Source: Leadbettera azotonutricia ZAS-9
GTDB lineage: Bacteria > Spirochaetota > Spirochaetia > Treponematales > Breznakiellaceae
Direction: 5' to 3'
DNA: 64,000 nt
Assembly: GCF_000214355.1 (NCBI RefSeq)
Contig: NC_015577.1
Coordinates: 992,001-1,056,000, forward strand
The notes below the pieces were generated by a model. That model was not told the origin of the DNA and made no database searches. It saw only the letters and a list, made by a program, of their open reading frames with translations. This document shows positions 48,253 to 57,411 of this stretch, one piece after another. The position numbers and the translations under genes are program-made. Within the stretch, counting starts at the first letter, position 1. Each line of letters opens with the position of its first letter.

Positions 48253-50061
48253 GTGATTAAGAAACCTGTTTTTCCGCGTGTCCTTCTCCTCCTCTTGCTC
48301 TATGGGGCTGTCTTTGTGTCACTGGTGATGATCCAGTTTGCCAGGCAGGGGAGCTTTACCCAGCGGGTCGGCAATTTTGTGGTCTCCGGCCAATACCGCC
48401 AGGGCGAAGAAAACACCCCTCCCCTCGGTTCAAACGAATACCTTATAGGGGGGGATACTTCGGTTTTCTTCGGGGGCATGGAATTCTGCATGGGGTCTGA
48501 AAACGAGGAGAGCGTCCTCAGGCTCGTCAGGGGTACCGGCGAAAGCGGGGAGGCCCTGCCTGACCGCATGGCTTTGTCTGGGGAGTCAGCAATTTTTTAT
48601 TTTCCCGACGGAACCGATCTGACTTTTATCACTCAATACACAGGGGGCGCCCTGGAACTCCGGGTTTCGTGCAATTTTGCCGAAGGGGTTGAAGAGCTGG
48701 AGCTTCCCTATAGGCCCTTGCGCAAGACCGGCATGAGGGATTCCGGGGATGGCCAGTTCATTATCATTTCCGACGGGGTGAATTACAGCTTTGGGAGATC
48801 CCCCCTGGATTCAGGCCGAAAAGTCCTCTTCCTCAGGGCAGGCGGCGCGCCTTTGAGCTACAAGGCAGTGCCTGAAAAGAAAGCCTTTAACCCTGCGGAT
48901 TTTATCATCCCCCAGGCCCAGACCAGCCGCAATTACGAAGCAGTAGTGAACCGCTGGAAGGATGAGAATTTTTCGTTCTGGAACAGGACTGCCGCAGCCC
49001 AAAGCAATGAGGAGCTTATTGTTGCCCTTGCAGGAGAGGCCCTGGTAAGGGGGACTTATAAGGCCGCAGTTTCGGCAGTCCCCGCAGGCTTTATAAACAG
49101 CCCGCAGCGTACCCATGAATCCACGGTTTACCTTGGGGGTCTTATGGATATTTACCGCTCCCTCGATTCCGCGGACCGTGAAAAGATAGCCCGCCTTTCG
49201 AGGCTGATAAATGAAAAGTCCCTGGACTTTTTAAAGGAACCCCATGTAGTCGAGTTTTTTGCAGTCCGGGGCCACGGCAATTTTATAGATGAAGGCGCCG
49301 AGCTTGTTCGTTCCCTGGACCCCGCCACCCTGGCCCTTGATTTGACCCCCGGCATACTTGAAGGCTATGTAGACTGGAAGACTTATAGACCGCTAATGGA
49401 TAACCCTTTTGAGCGCCTGGTGGATCAAGCCTGTTTCGTTATTTCCGAATCCCTCAGGATGAATACCGAAGGCGACAAAGTTTTTGCATTTTATGGCAGC
49501 CAGGGGGATGGGGAATTCAACCTCCGCCTGGGCAGGGCGCTTTTGGAATGGGCAAATGCTGCCAATGACGCTTCCTGGGCCGGGGCCGCCCGTTCGCTAA
49601 TACTGTCGGTTCTTTCCCTGAGCGATAATTCCGGTTCAGCAAGGGCCGGTTATATCCTGAACGATGAGGACGAAATGTCCGAAAATGTTCAAACCCCAAA
49701 GGTCAGTACTGCCAGGCTTTACCGTATTTTAAACCCCGGCGCTTATGCGCCCAAGGCTCTTTCTATAGGCGCTCCTGTAAACAGTATATGGGCATGGACT
49801 GCTGCCCAGGCAGTGAGCGCGGCCCAGGAAAATAACATACTTGATATTGGAGTGACCTTCCCTGCAGGAGAGGCCCATTACATGGTAGTCCGGGGCATCA
49901 GGCCCTTTACCAAAATCCAGCTTTACGGCATGGACTTTAGGACAGATCCGCAGTTTGAGCGCTACGATTCTTCAGGGTGGGCTTATGCCGCTGCTGAACA
50001 GACTCTGCTGTTAAAGATGAAGCACCGGGGCACTGTCGAGCATGTCAGGATTTTCTACTGA
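48253..50061 (+). CDS. Large membrane-anchored hypothetical protein
   Basis: 602 residues. The start is a GTG at 48253 with AAGGA 8 bases upstream. One N-terminal membrane segment (about 9-29) anchors a large extracytoplasmic part with beta-rich N-terminal and helical C-terminal regions. No known motif recognised. It is followed after 2 bases by the pseudo-caspase-type lipoprotein gene, so the two are co-expressed and may form an envelope complex together with the divergent TPR protein (inference). Confidence 0.75.
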   Translation: MIKKPVFPRVLLLLLLYGAVFVSLVMIQFARQGSFTQRVGNFVVSGQYRQGEENTPPLGSNEYLIGGDTSVFFGGMEFCMGSENEESVLRLVRGTGESGEALPDRMALSGESAIFYFPDGTDLTFITQYTGGALELRVSCNFAEGVEELELPYRPLRKTGMRDSGDGQFIIISDGVNYSFGRSPLDSGRKVLFLRAGGAPLSYKAVPEKKAFNPADFIIPQAQTSRNYEAVVNRWKDENFSFWNRTAAAQSNEELIVALAGEALVRGTYKAAVSAVPAGFINSPQRTHESTVYLGGLMDIYRSLDSADREKIARLSRLINEKSLDFLKEPHVVEFFAVRGHGNFIDEGAELVRSLDPATLALDLTPGILEGYVDWKTYRPLMDNPFERLVDQACFVISESLRMNTEGDKVFAFYGSQGDGEFNLRLGRALLEWANAANDASWAGAARSLILSVLSLSDNSGSARAGYILNDEDEMSENVQTPKVSTARLYRILNPGAYAPKALSIGAPVNSIWAWTAAQAVSAAQENNILDIGVTFPAGEAHYMVVRGIRPFTKIQLYGMDFRTDPQFERYDSSGWAYAAAEQTLLLKMKHRGTVEHVRIFY

Positions 50062-50063
50062 CA

Positions 50064-52289
50064 ATGCGGAAATTTTTAATCATACTCTGTATCCCTGTTT
50101 TCTTTTTTTCCTGCCGTAAAGAAAAAGAAATTCCTTTTTCTTTTGTTCCCCTTGGCACGGTCTCCTCCGAGCATGCCGCTGCGCTGGCGGAGGCATATGC
50201 CAGGGATACTGCTGAAATTCCCGATGCCGCATTTAGTACTAATACTGACAACAGTGTGAGTATTGCTGCTAAGGATGGAACAGAACTTCTGCGTGTTTAC
50301 AGTATCGCCGATCAGTGGATTATTATTACCCCGGAAGGCTATTATGACGATTCCATCGACGGCGCATCCCTTTTGTCTGTGGTAAAAGGCGAGACCCGCT
50401 ATACCCTGGATCAGCTGTTTGAATCCCTTTACAGGCCGGATTTGGTTTTAAGCGCCATGAAGGAGGGTGTCCTTCATGGCGTTCTTAACGTTGAAAAACC
50501 GAAATCCGGGCTTGCAGAACTGCTTAAGGATGATAAAAAACCGCCGATTCTTTCGGATATGAGCATTACTGCGAATATTGACAGTATTACTGTTAATGTT
50601 GCAGTCACTGACAATGGGGGCGGCACGGGGATTCTGTCGGTTTTCGGGCGCAATCCCGGGGAACAGGACGAGCTTTTGGCATTGTATGCTATTGAAAACG
50701 CGGAGCAACCAAAATACAGCAAGGTAATCCCCCTGAACCGGGAATTCAGCCTTATTGGCGTCTCTGCTTTTAACCATGACAGGACTATCGAATCCGAACA
50801 AGCCTGGATGGAAATTGGCGGGATTTTGCCGTCCCGAACTGCGGAGCCAGCTGTTGAGCCGGGAATTCCCGGCTTTTACGCATTGTTTGCAGGCAATGCA
50901 AATTCTTCCGTGTCTTTGGAAAATCTCTTCGCCGAGCAGGAACAGGGCAGCCTTTACTCAAAGGTCAATATCCGGAAATTGGAAAACTCTGGCTTAACGG
51001 AAGGAGGTTTTTCGCAATTTATAAACAGCGTTGCATCTGATGGCAAGAAAGGGGATGTGCTTATTGTCAATCTTCCCGCTCAATTTGACAGCGGAGGCGA
51101 TTTTATTTTTAACGATCTGAATAAATGGGATCTGTTGGAAAAGCTCCCCAAAATAAGCACCCGCAATTTTCTCATATTGTTGCATGCAGCCGAAAAGCCT
51201 GGCATCGAAGAAGAGACAGCCTTTGCAAGGCTCAGGAAGTGGTTGGCCGGGAAGGGTATGGCCCTTGTGCCGGAAGCAGATGTCTTCCCGGAGTCAGTTT
51301 CTAAAATCCCTGCGGCCATGGAAACACCCCGCCCCTTGCAGCAATTCTTTACCGCCCATGATTTTCTCGCCCTGGCCCAGGGGTATGGCGACACAATGAT
51401 TTCATTGCCCTCTGAAGATTTCAATCTTTTTGACCCCTATCCCGGTTACGGTGTCCTGCGTATGCAAACTATGGCATCCGGTACTATTGCTATCGAAGGT
51501 TTTGATATGCCCCCCCTGGCGCTTACCTTTGGAGAAACCCTTTCAAGGCGTTTACCCGGCGGTACTTATACTGTCACTATGACTTTCCGTAATGGCCACA
51601 AAGAGACTAAAAGCGCAACCCTCAAGGGGAAGGGCAGCGAGTGGCTTATATTCACCTATGTTCCTGATCTTCTCGCAGGCGATTTGAGAGGGATGCTGCC
51701 GGGTTTTGGTGTCTACATCGATGAACTCAACCCTGCTAACTATAATAAATACGAACCCGTGGTCCTTAAGCAGATGGAGCTTCCCATCTGGAATCAGGCA
51801 TTTTTGGCTGGTGAAGAGCTCTATAAAAAGGGCAGCTATGATGGGGCAATTGCTGAATACAACAAGGCTATTTCTTTTAAAAACGATTATACCGGCGCGT
51901 ATGTTTCGCGGGGCAATTCATACCGCCGAAAAGGCGATGCTGAAAGGGCGATTGCGGATTACACCAGGGCCCTCAAATTGAAAAGCGATTACGCGGAAAT
52001 CTACAATTACCGGGGTTACCTGTATTGCCAAAAGGGCGATCACAGCGCTGCCATAGCCGATTTTACCCAGGCAATAAAATTCCGCAGCAATTATGCAGAT
52101 GCTTTTTTTAACCGGGCCTATGCCTATGGAAAACTAAAGGACTGGGACAAAACAATAACCGATTACAGCCAAGTGATAAAGCTCGAGCCAAAAAACGCAA
52201 TCGCCTATAATCAGAGGGCCGGCGCATATTTAAACAAGGGCGATTCAGAAAAAGCCGAAGCAGATTTTGCAGTGGCCGAGAAGCTTTAG
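50064..52289 (+). CDS. Lipoprotein resembling caspase-family proteins, catalytic motif lost, with C-terminal TPRs
   Basis: 741 residues. A lipobox FFFSC gives lipidated Cys near 17. The next 180 residues follow the plan seen in bacterial caspase-like proteins: WIIITPEGYYDDS, LDQLFESLYRPDLV, then PPILSDMSI with TVNVAVTDNGGGTGILSVFG. The following region has the beta-alpha pattern of a p20 domain (GDVLIVNLPAQFD and NFLILLHAAEKPG), but no FSGHG His block and no catalytic Cys are visible. The C-terminal 170 residues are four TPRs (YDGAIAEYNKAISFKNDYTG and repeats). I infer a non-catalytic scaffold. The homology claim is by eye only. Confidence 0.7.
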   Translation: MRKFLIILCIPVFFFSCRKEKEIPFSFVPLGTVSSEHAAALAEAYARDTAEIPDAAFSTNTDNSVSIAAKDGTELLRVYSIADQWIIITPEGYYDDSIDGASLLSVVKGETRYTLDQLFESLYRPDLVLSAMKEGVLHGVLNVEKPKSGLAELLKDDKKPPILSDMSITANIDSITVNVAVTDNGGGTGILSVFGRNPGEQDELLALYAIENAEQPKYSKVIPLNREFSLIGVSAFNHDRTIESEQAWMEIGGILPSRTAEPAVEPGIPGFYALFAGNANSSVSLENLFAEQEQGSLYSKVNIRKLENSGLTEGGFSQFINSVASDGKKGDVLIVNLPAQFDSGGDFIFNDLNKWDLLEKLPKISTRNFLILLHAAEKPGIEEETAFARLRKWLAGKGMALVPEADVFPESVSKIPAAMETPRPLQQFFTAHDFLALAQGYGDTMISLPSEDFNLFDPYPGYGVLRMQTMASGTIAIEGFDMPPLALTFGETLSRRLPGGTYTVTMTFRNGHKETKSATLKGKGSEWLIFTYVPDLLAGDLRGMLPGFGVYIDELNPANYNKYEPVVLKQMELPIWNQAFLAGEELYKKGSYDGAIAEYNKAISFKNDYTGAYVSRGNSYRRKGDAERAIADYTRALKLKSDYAEIYNYRGYLYCQKGDHSAAIADFTQAIKFRSNYADAFFNRAYAYGKLKDWDKTITDYSQVIKLEPKNAIAYNQRAGAYLNKGDSEKAEADFAVAEKL

Positions 52290-52300
52290 CCGGGAATTTT

Positions 52301-54748
52301 TTAAAGCCCCGGGCTGCCCCCGCTTTCCGATTCCATGAGTTCCGCCAGCTCTTTATCGCTGTCCGCAATGATGCTTGCGGCAAGGAAGCGGGCTGCCGCA
52401 GTTTCGGTAGTGTAAGGCCCCATGGGTACAGCCCCGGCGCGCCAGAGTTCCCTGGATGTGGTATAACCGGAGAAGTCTACGATGCCTTCCTGCTGGGAAG
52501 AACAGTAGAAGCGGCAGCCCCGCCTTTTGCCTATGGTAAATGCCCGCTTAAGCGAATAAGGGCCTTCGCGGAAACCCGCAGTTCCGGTGTCGTAAAGTTC
52601 GAGGAAGAAATTCTTTACCCCCTTGTCCATAAGGGAGACAAGGTAGTCCGAGCGGAGGCCGGGATAGATCTTGATCACGCACATGGAATTTACCGCATCC
52701 TCAAGAAGCTGAGAAAGCACGTACTGGTCGGCTTCCAGCGGGCCTGTGAGAAGGGAAGAGCCTTCGAAGAGAGGCCGCTCGGTATTCCAGTTCCTGAACT
52801 GGTCAGCCCCAAAACCTATGCGTTCAAATTTGAGGTTCAGGGCCGAGAGGACTTTTCCTCCGTGGACCACATATACCCCACGGGGCTTGTTCAATGCCAG
52901 GGCCACTGCCTTCTGCATGGTTCGTGCAGCTTCGGTGCTTTGTCCGGGAGGAGTGGAGGAGGCTGCCAGGATGATAGGCGCCCCTGCGTCGGCAAAGAGC
53001 CAGTAGAGCAGGGGGGCAGTGTAGGAGAGGGTGTCGGTACCGTGGGCTACCACGATGCCGTTGGCTGTCCCGGAGTTGAGTTTTTCCGCGATGGTTTCGA
53101 TGAGGGCAGCCCAGTCTGTTGGGACTATTTCTTCAGAGAGGAGGCGGCCGACCTGTATGGATTCAAACCGCACCTTTGAGGGATCAATCTGGTAGAGATT
53201 GTCCTGGTTGTTGGCAGTGAGAAGATCTTTGAGTATAGTTTCGTCGCCGCTTTCGACAGCCCCGTCTTCGCCTACGCTGCCGGAGATGGCTCCGCCCATG
53301 GAGAGGACATAGACAAGGGAGACTGAAAGTTTGTCCCTCAGCACTTCCTTTACCAGCATGGGCTCGGCAAGCCCCGAGGTTTCTTTCATGATGAGTCCTG
53401 TGAGGAACTGTATGGGGCCCGCATCCCCTTCGCGTATGCGCCGCACTTCCTGGGGGTTGGCTTCTATCACTTTAAGGACTATGGCTTCGATAGCTTCGCG
53501 GTCCCTGAGCTGTTCCCAGCCCTTTTCGCGTATGAGCCCTTCGGGGTCGCGGTCGTCTTCGAGCACAGCGGTGATGAGCTGTTTTGCAATGCTCCCGTGA
53601 ATGCGTCTTTCAAGGAGCATTTTCAGGATATGGGAAAAACGCCCGGGGCTGAGGGGGGAATCGTTTAAGGAGAGGCCCAGGCGGCGTATCTCTTTTATGC
53701 ACCAGGAAGAAAGCCATTGGGCTGCCTCGCGGGGAGGCGCGCCCAGGGCTGTGGTTTTTTCAAAATAGTCCGCCCTGTTCTTTTCGTCGCAGACAAATTC
53801 AGCCTGCAGCCTTGTAAGGCCGTATTCGTCCATAAGGCGGTCCCGCCTGGACTCCGGAAGCTCTACAGTGAAATTGTCCAGGGCTTCCAGAATCTCGGGC
53901 CCTGGCACAAAGGGCTTTATTCCCGGGGGTATTTCGAAACGGGGCTTTTCTTCGTTGGTGCGCACCTGAAATGGTTCGGTGCTGTTTTTGGCCTCGTTCC
54001 AGATCCGGCTTTCGCTGAGCACTGCTCCGCCGGAAGTGATGATCTCCTCCTGACGGGAGATTTCGGCATTGATGGCCTTGTACACAAAATTGAAGGAATT
54101 GAGATTCCTGAGCTTTACGAAATAGTCGGGCGCCTGGGGGTAGGGCATAATGGCAACATAGGCATTGCAGCGTATAAAATTTTCTGCGGGGAACTTCGCT
54201 GGAATTCCCGCGGCCTGGGGGAGTATGCCGAGGTATTGTATCCTTCTCCTCAAGTCTGATAGAAAAACCTCGGCTTCTTCGCCGATTTCGAAGTCCGCCG
54301 CAGTTTTTAAGCGCAGCGACGGGAGGCCCGCAGTGGAATAATCCCAAAAAGTGCCTTTGGCTGTGTGCATGAGGCGGCCTGCGTCCTCTTCAATCCTGAT
54401 TTCGCTGATTCCTATCTTCTTCCTGCAGAGGTGGAACGTAAGATCTATGGAAGCATTTTCCCCCAGTTTGACCGAATAGCGGGAAAGGGCGTGGCCCTCG
54501 GGGGCAGTAGGGGTAGTGAGATTCCGCTCATAGGCGGCTTCTCCGATGATGGCGCCCCCCAGGCCCCGGGTGAGGAGGTAGGCTTTCCGTGCTGCCAGAG
54601 GGTTCAGGATAGGCGCCGCCCCCGGTTCTTCCCTGCAGATGGGGCAGGACGAGGCAGGGCCGCAGGGGCAAAAAGCTTTTACAGCCGGGATATTAGGTAT
54701 TTCGCCCAGGAGGATCCGCACTTCCAGGGCTATATGGGGCTTATACAA
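52301..54748 (-). CDS. GatB-like/asparaginase fusion protein with altered active-site residues
   Basis: 815 residues in one continuous frame. Residues 1-474 match the tRNA-dependent amidotransferase subunit GatB: zinc cysteines C27, C29, C35, C38, EEDAG at 120-124, NLNSF at 215-219, the helical region, and a YqeY-type tail (FLTGLIMKETSGLAEPMLVKE). Residues 475-800 match a type I asparaginase: HGTDT at 569-573 and the C-terminal SSQQEGIVDFSGY. Key changes: GLEVH reads ALEVR (His to Arg at 10), RCDANVSI reads RCNAYVAI, and the asparaginase TGGTIA reads MGGAIS, so the nucleophile Thr is Ala487. Archaeal GatD/GatE pair the same domain types as two proteins. No gatA or gatC is adjacent. Confidence 0.85.
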   Translation of the reverse strand: MYKPHIALEVRILLGEIPNIPAVKAFCPCGPASSCPICREEPGAAPILNPLAARKAYLLTRGLGGAIIGEAAYERNLTTPTAPEGHALSRYSVKLGENASIDLTFHLCRKKIGISEIRIEEDAGRLMHTAKGTFWDYSTAGLPSLRLKTAADFEIGEEAEVFLSDLRRRIQYLGILPQAAGIPAKFPAENFIRCNAYVAIMPYPQAPDYFVKLRNLNSFNFVYKAINAEISRQEEIITSGGAVLSESRIWNEAKNSTEPFQVRTNEEKPRFEIPPGIKPFVPGPEILEALDNFTVELPESRRDRLMDEYGLTRLQAEFVCDEKNRADYFEKTTALGAPPREAAQWLSSWCIKEIRRLGLSLNDSPLSPGRFSHILKMLLERRIHGSIAKQLITAVLEDDRDPEGLIREKGWEQLRDREAIEAIVLKVIEANPQEVRRIREGDAGPIQFLTGLIMKETSGLAEPMLVKEVLRDKLSVSLVYVLSMGGAISGSVGEDGAVESGDETILKDLLTANNQDNLYQIDPSKVRFESIQVGRLLSEEIVPTDWAALIETIAEKLNSGTANGIVVAHGTDTLSYTAPLLYWLFADAGAPIILAASSTPPGQSTEAARTMQKAVALALNKPRGVYVVHGGKVLSALNLKFERIGFGADQFRNWNTERPLFEGSSLLTGPLEADQYVLSQLLEDAVNSMCVIKIYPGLRSDYLVSLMDKGVKNFFLELYDTGTAGFREGPYSLKRAFTIGKRRGCRFYCSSQQEGIVDFSGYTTSRELWRAGAVPMGPYTTETAAARFLAASIIADSDKELAELMESESGGSPGL

Positions 54749-54982
54749 GGAGCACCTCTAACTTTTTCATCGAATTTTTCTTTTCCTTATAAAAAAATAA
54801 TGGCAAATTTGGCATTATGAATGTATAATAAATTAGACCTTGAGGCAATTCCCGCATCAAGGGGGTAAATTTGAAAGAACTTTGACACCTTTAGGGGCAT
54901 TATTTGTTTGACTTTTTATAGGCGATAGAGTAGGCTAGAAGGTATTTGCAGTGACTATACAACGAAGTTTTGAGGAGCAGGT

Positions 54983-56407
54983 GTGACCAAACGCGATTTC
55001 CCCAAGATCCATTTTTACGATCAGGATTTTGTCGACATATATGATAAAACCTGGGCGTGGATTCAGGATTACTGGAATACAGGCAGCGAGAAGAGCGTCA
55101 TCGAGGGGAAATTTTTTTCGTACCCTGGCAGTCCGGTGATTCAGCAGGTGGACGCTATTTTTTCGTCTTTCTTTCTGGTTTACTCCAACAGGATATACCA
55201 GGCCAGCCCCTCGCTGGACGTTTTTTACCAGCGCCAGGAGCCTAACGGGGCCATACGCTCGGCATACAACATAGAAACAGGCCTCCCTGTTATTGACGAC
55301 GACAACCCCGAAGGCCTGGGCCTCCCCCTTTTCGCCTGGGCCGAATTCAACCTCTACCATAAATCCGCCAACAAAAAGCGGGTCAAGGATGTGCTTCCCA
55401 TACTCCAGAACTATGTGAAGTGGATAGATTCGGTTTTTAAGCAGCCCAACGGCCTCTACCGGGTTCCCCTGGCTGCAACGGGCATGCCCAACTCGCCCCG
55501 TGAAAAGGCAGCCTATCCCCTGGACTTCAACACCATGATGGCGGTGAACATACTCTATATGTCCGCCCTCGCCGATATCCTAAACGACAAGGAATCGAGC
55601 TTTCAATACAAGAAGCAATACTTTTCCCTTAAAACCCGCATCAACAGCCTCATGTGGGACCCCGAGGACGGTTTCTACTATGACATCGACAAGAACGAGA
55701 AGCGCCTTTCTGTAAAAACCATCGCGGGCTACTGGCCCCTTTTGGCCGAGATCCCCAACGACGACAAGGCCGAAAAGATCATAGCCAAGCTCCAGGACCC
55801 CAAGTTTTTCGGCGCCTCCCATCCTTTCCCCACAGTTTCCCTCTCGGAAAAAACCTTCGACGATTCGGGCCACGGTTACCGGGGCTCGGTGTTTCCTCAT
55901 CTTACCTTCATGGTGATAAAGGGCCTTGAGCGCTACCAGCGCTGGGATCTGGCGCGGGAATGCGCCATACGCCACCTCTATTTTGTGCTTGACTCCATGA
56001 GTCCCGACGGGAACCATCACAAGGGCAAACTCTGGGAAGCGTACCTTCCTTCAAAAGAGGGTCCTGCCCAATGGCCGGGAAAACCCGAGTTTCCCCGGCC
56101 CCAGTACCTTACATACGCCGCCCTTTCGACCATCTGTCTTACTATAGAAAACATCGTTGGTCTTTTCATCTCCCTTCCTCGCAAAACTGTAGACTGGATT
56201 ATTCCCAACTTGGAGATCATGGGGGTCGAGAACCTCTCGCTCAAGAAAAACATGATCACCATTCTTTCCAACAAGTCGGGCAGGGGCTGGGAAATCCACA
56301 TGGAAAGCGAAAAGCTCTATTACTTTACCATTAACATTTTGGGGAAGAAGAAAAAAACCCTGCCTATACCCTCGGGGAAGTGTTCGATGTTGATTGATAA
56401 GCTGTAG
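54983..56407 (+). CDS. GH63/trehalase-like glycoside hydrolase
   Basis: 474 residues from GTG 54983, preceded by TGAGGAGCAGG. An (alpha/alpha)6-barrel pattern with the acidic blocks GLPLFAWAEFNLYH, LDFNTMMAVN, MWDPEDGFYYDID, and GYRGSVFPHLTFMVIKGLERY matches GH63 and trehalase-type enzymes, including mannosylglycerate hydrolases. There is no signal peptide. The catalytic acids cannot be assigned with confidence by eye. A possible promoter TTGACT (54908-54913) with a weak -10 lies upstream. Confidence 0.78.
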   Translation: MTKRDFPKIHFYDQDFVDIYDKTWAWIQDYWNTGSEKSVIEGKFFSYPGSPVIQQVDAIFSSFFLVYSNRIYQASPSLDVFYQRQEPNGAIRSAYNIETGLPVIDDDNPEGLGLPLFAWAEFNLYHKSANKKRVKDVLPILQNYVKWIDSVFKQPNGLYRVPLAATGMPNSPREKAAYPLDFNTMMAVNILYMSALADILNDKESSFQYKKQYFSLKTRINSLMWDPEDGFYYDIDKNEKRLSVKTIAGYWPLLAEIPNDDKAEKIIAKLQDPKFFGASHPFPTVSLSEKTFDDSGHGYRGSVFPHLTFMVIKGLERYQRWDLARECAIRHLYFVLDSMSPDGNHHKGKLWEAYLPSKEGPAQWPGKPEFPRPQYLTYAALSTICLTIENIVGLFISLPRKTVDWIIPNLEIMGVENLSLKKNMITILSNKSGRGWEIHMESEKLYYFTINILGKKKKTLPIPSGKCSMLIDKL

Positions 56408-56429
56408 AGGCTGAAAAAGCATAACCCTA

Positions 56430-57270
56430 TGAAAAACGCTGCTGGTGAAGATGCAAACAAAATAGCCGGTATTCTTGAGGAAGTCAGGCGGGAACTGCCG
56501 CCTGCTGAACTGAAACAGGGGCGGATTTTGATTTTCTTATTCTGGACAAGGCGCAGAAGATCAAAAACTATGAAACCAAAACCGCATCGGCGATTAAGCG
56601 CCTAAAGACAAAACACAAGCTGGTTATTACCGGGACGCCTATAGAAAACCGCTTAATTGATATTTATTCGATCATCAATACCATAGACCCCTATTATCTT
56701 GGACCTCTTTGGGAATTTTCCTGGCAGCATTGCCTTTTTGATCCCCTAAAGACGAATAAGATTGCCGGGTACTATGATCTGCAAAAGCTGAATACGTCCC
56801 TTGCGGGCTTATTGATCCGCCGCGAAAAGAGCGATGTCCTGAGTCAGCTTCCCATGATTCAGCAGCAGGATGTGCCTGTTGAACTTTCCCCGCTGCAAAA
56901 GGAACTGCACGCCGGTTTTATGAAAGGCATTGCGAAGCTCATCAGCAAGCGGTTCCTGACGCCTTATGACCTGCAGCGTTTAAACTTGCTTTTGGCCAGT
57001 GCCCGTATGGTGTGCGATTCGAGTTATTTAATTGATGATAAAACCCACGATTCCCCAAAGCTGATTGAGCTTGAGGATATTTTGTTTGAAAAACTTGATA
57101 TTACCCATAATTCCCGTAAAGTCATCATTTTTTCCGAATGGATAAAGGTGCATAAAATAATCGGGCAGATGCTGCGGAAACATAAAACAGGTTTTGCCGA
57201 ACTGAACGGCAAAGTCCCGGTTAAATTCCGGGGCGACCTGATCAAGCATTTTGAGAATGACCCCAATTAA
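56430..57270 (+). pseudogene. SNF2-family helicase relic
   Basis: A decayed gene. A start-like segment (MKNAAGEDANKIAGILEEV) shifts frame near 56519 into LILDKAQKIKNYETKTASAI, where motif II reads DKAQ instead of DEAQ/DEAH; VITGTPIENR (motif III) and later the C-terminal helicase part (KVIIFSEWIKVHKII) follow, and the frame ends at 57270 before motifs V and VI. The large N-terminal half with the P-loop is absent. The region looks more AT-rich than its neighbours, consistent with foreign origin. From 57271 to about 57370 I see no gene. Confidence 0.85.
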
Positions 57271-57374
57271 ATTGAAATTGTTCCGGCTTACCGGTGAAGT
57301 GCTGCTGCGCTTTAAGGTAAAGCAAGGATGATGGATCTACCCCGGTTTTAAAGATGACCGTGCTGTTTAACCAG

Positions 57375-57402
57375 TTGATCCTTTTATCCTAAGCTCTATA
57401 AT
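57375..57402 (+). promoter_or_regulatory. Candidate ppx-ppk promoter with near-leaderless geometry
   Basis: TTGATC (57375-57380), 16 bases, TATAAT (57397-57402), then 9 bases to the ATG at 57412. An AAAGGG lies between the -10 and the ATG; if transcription starts about 7 bases after the -10 it would not be in the mRNA. Confidence 0.45.
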
Positions 57403-57411
57403 TAAAGGGTT

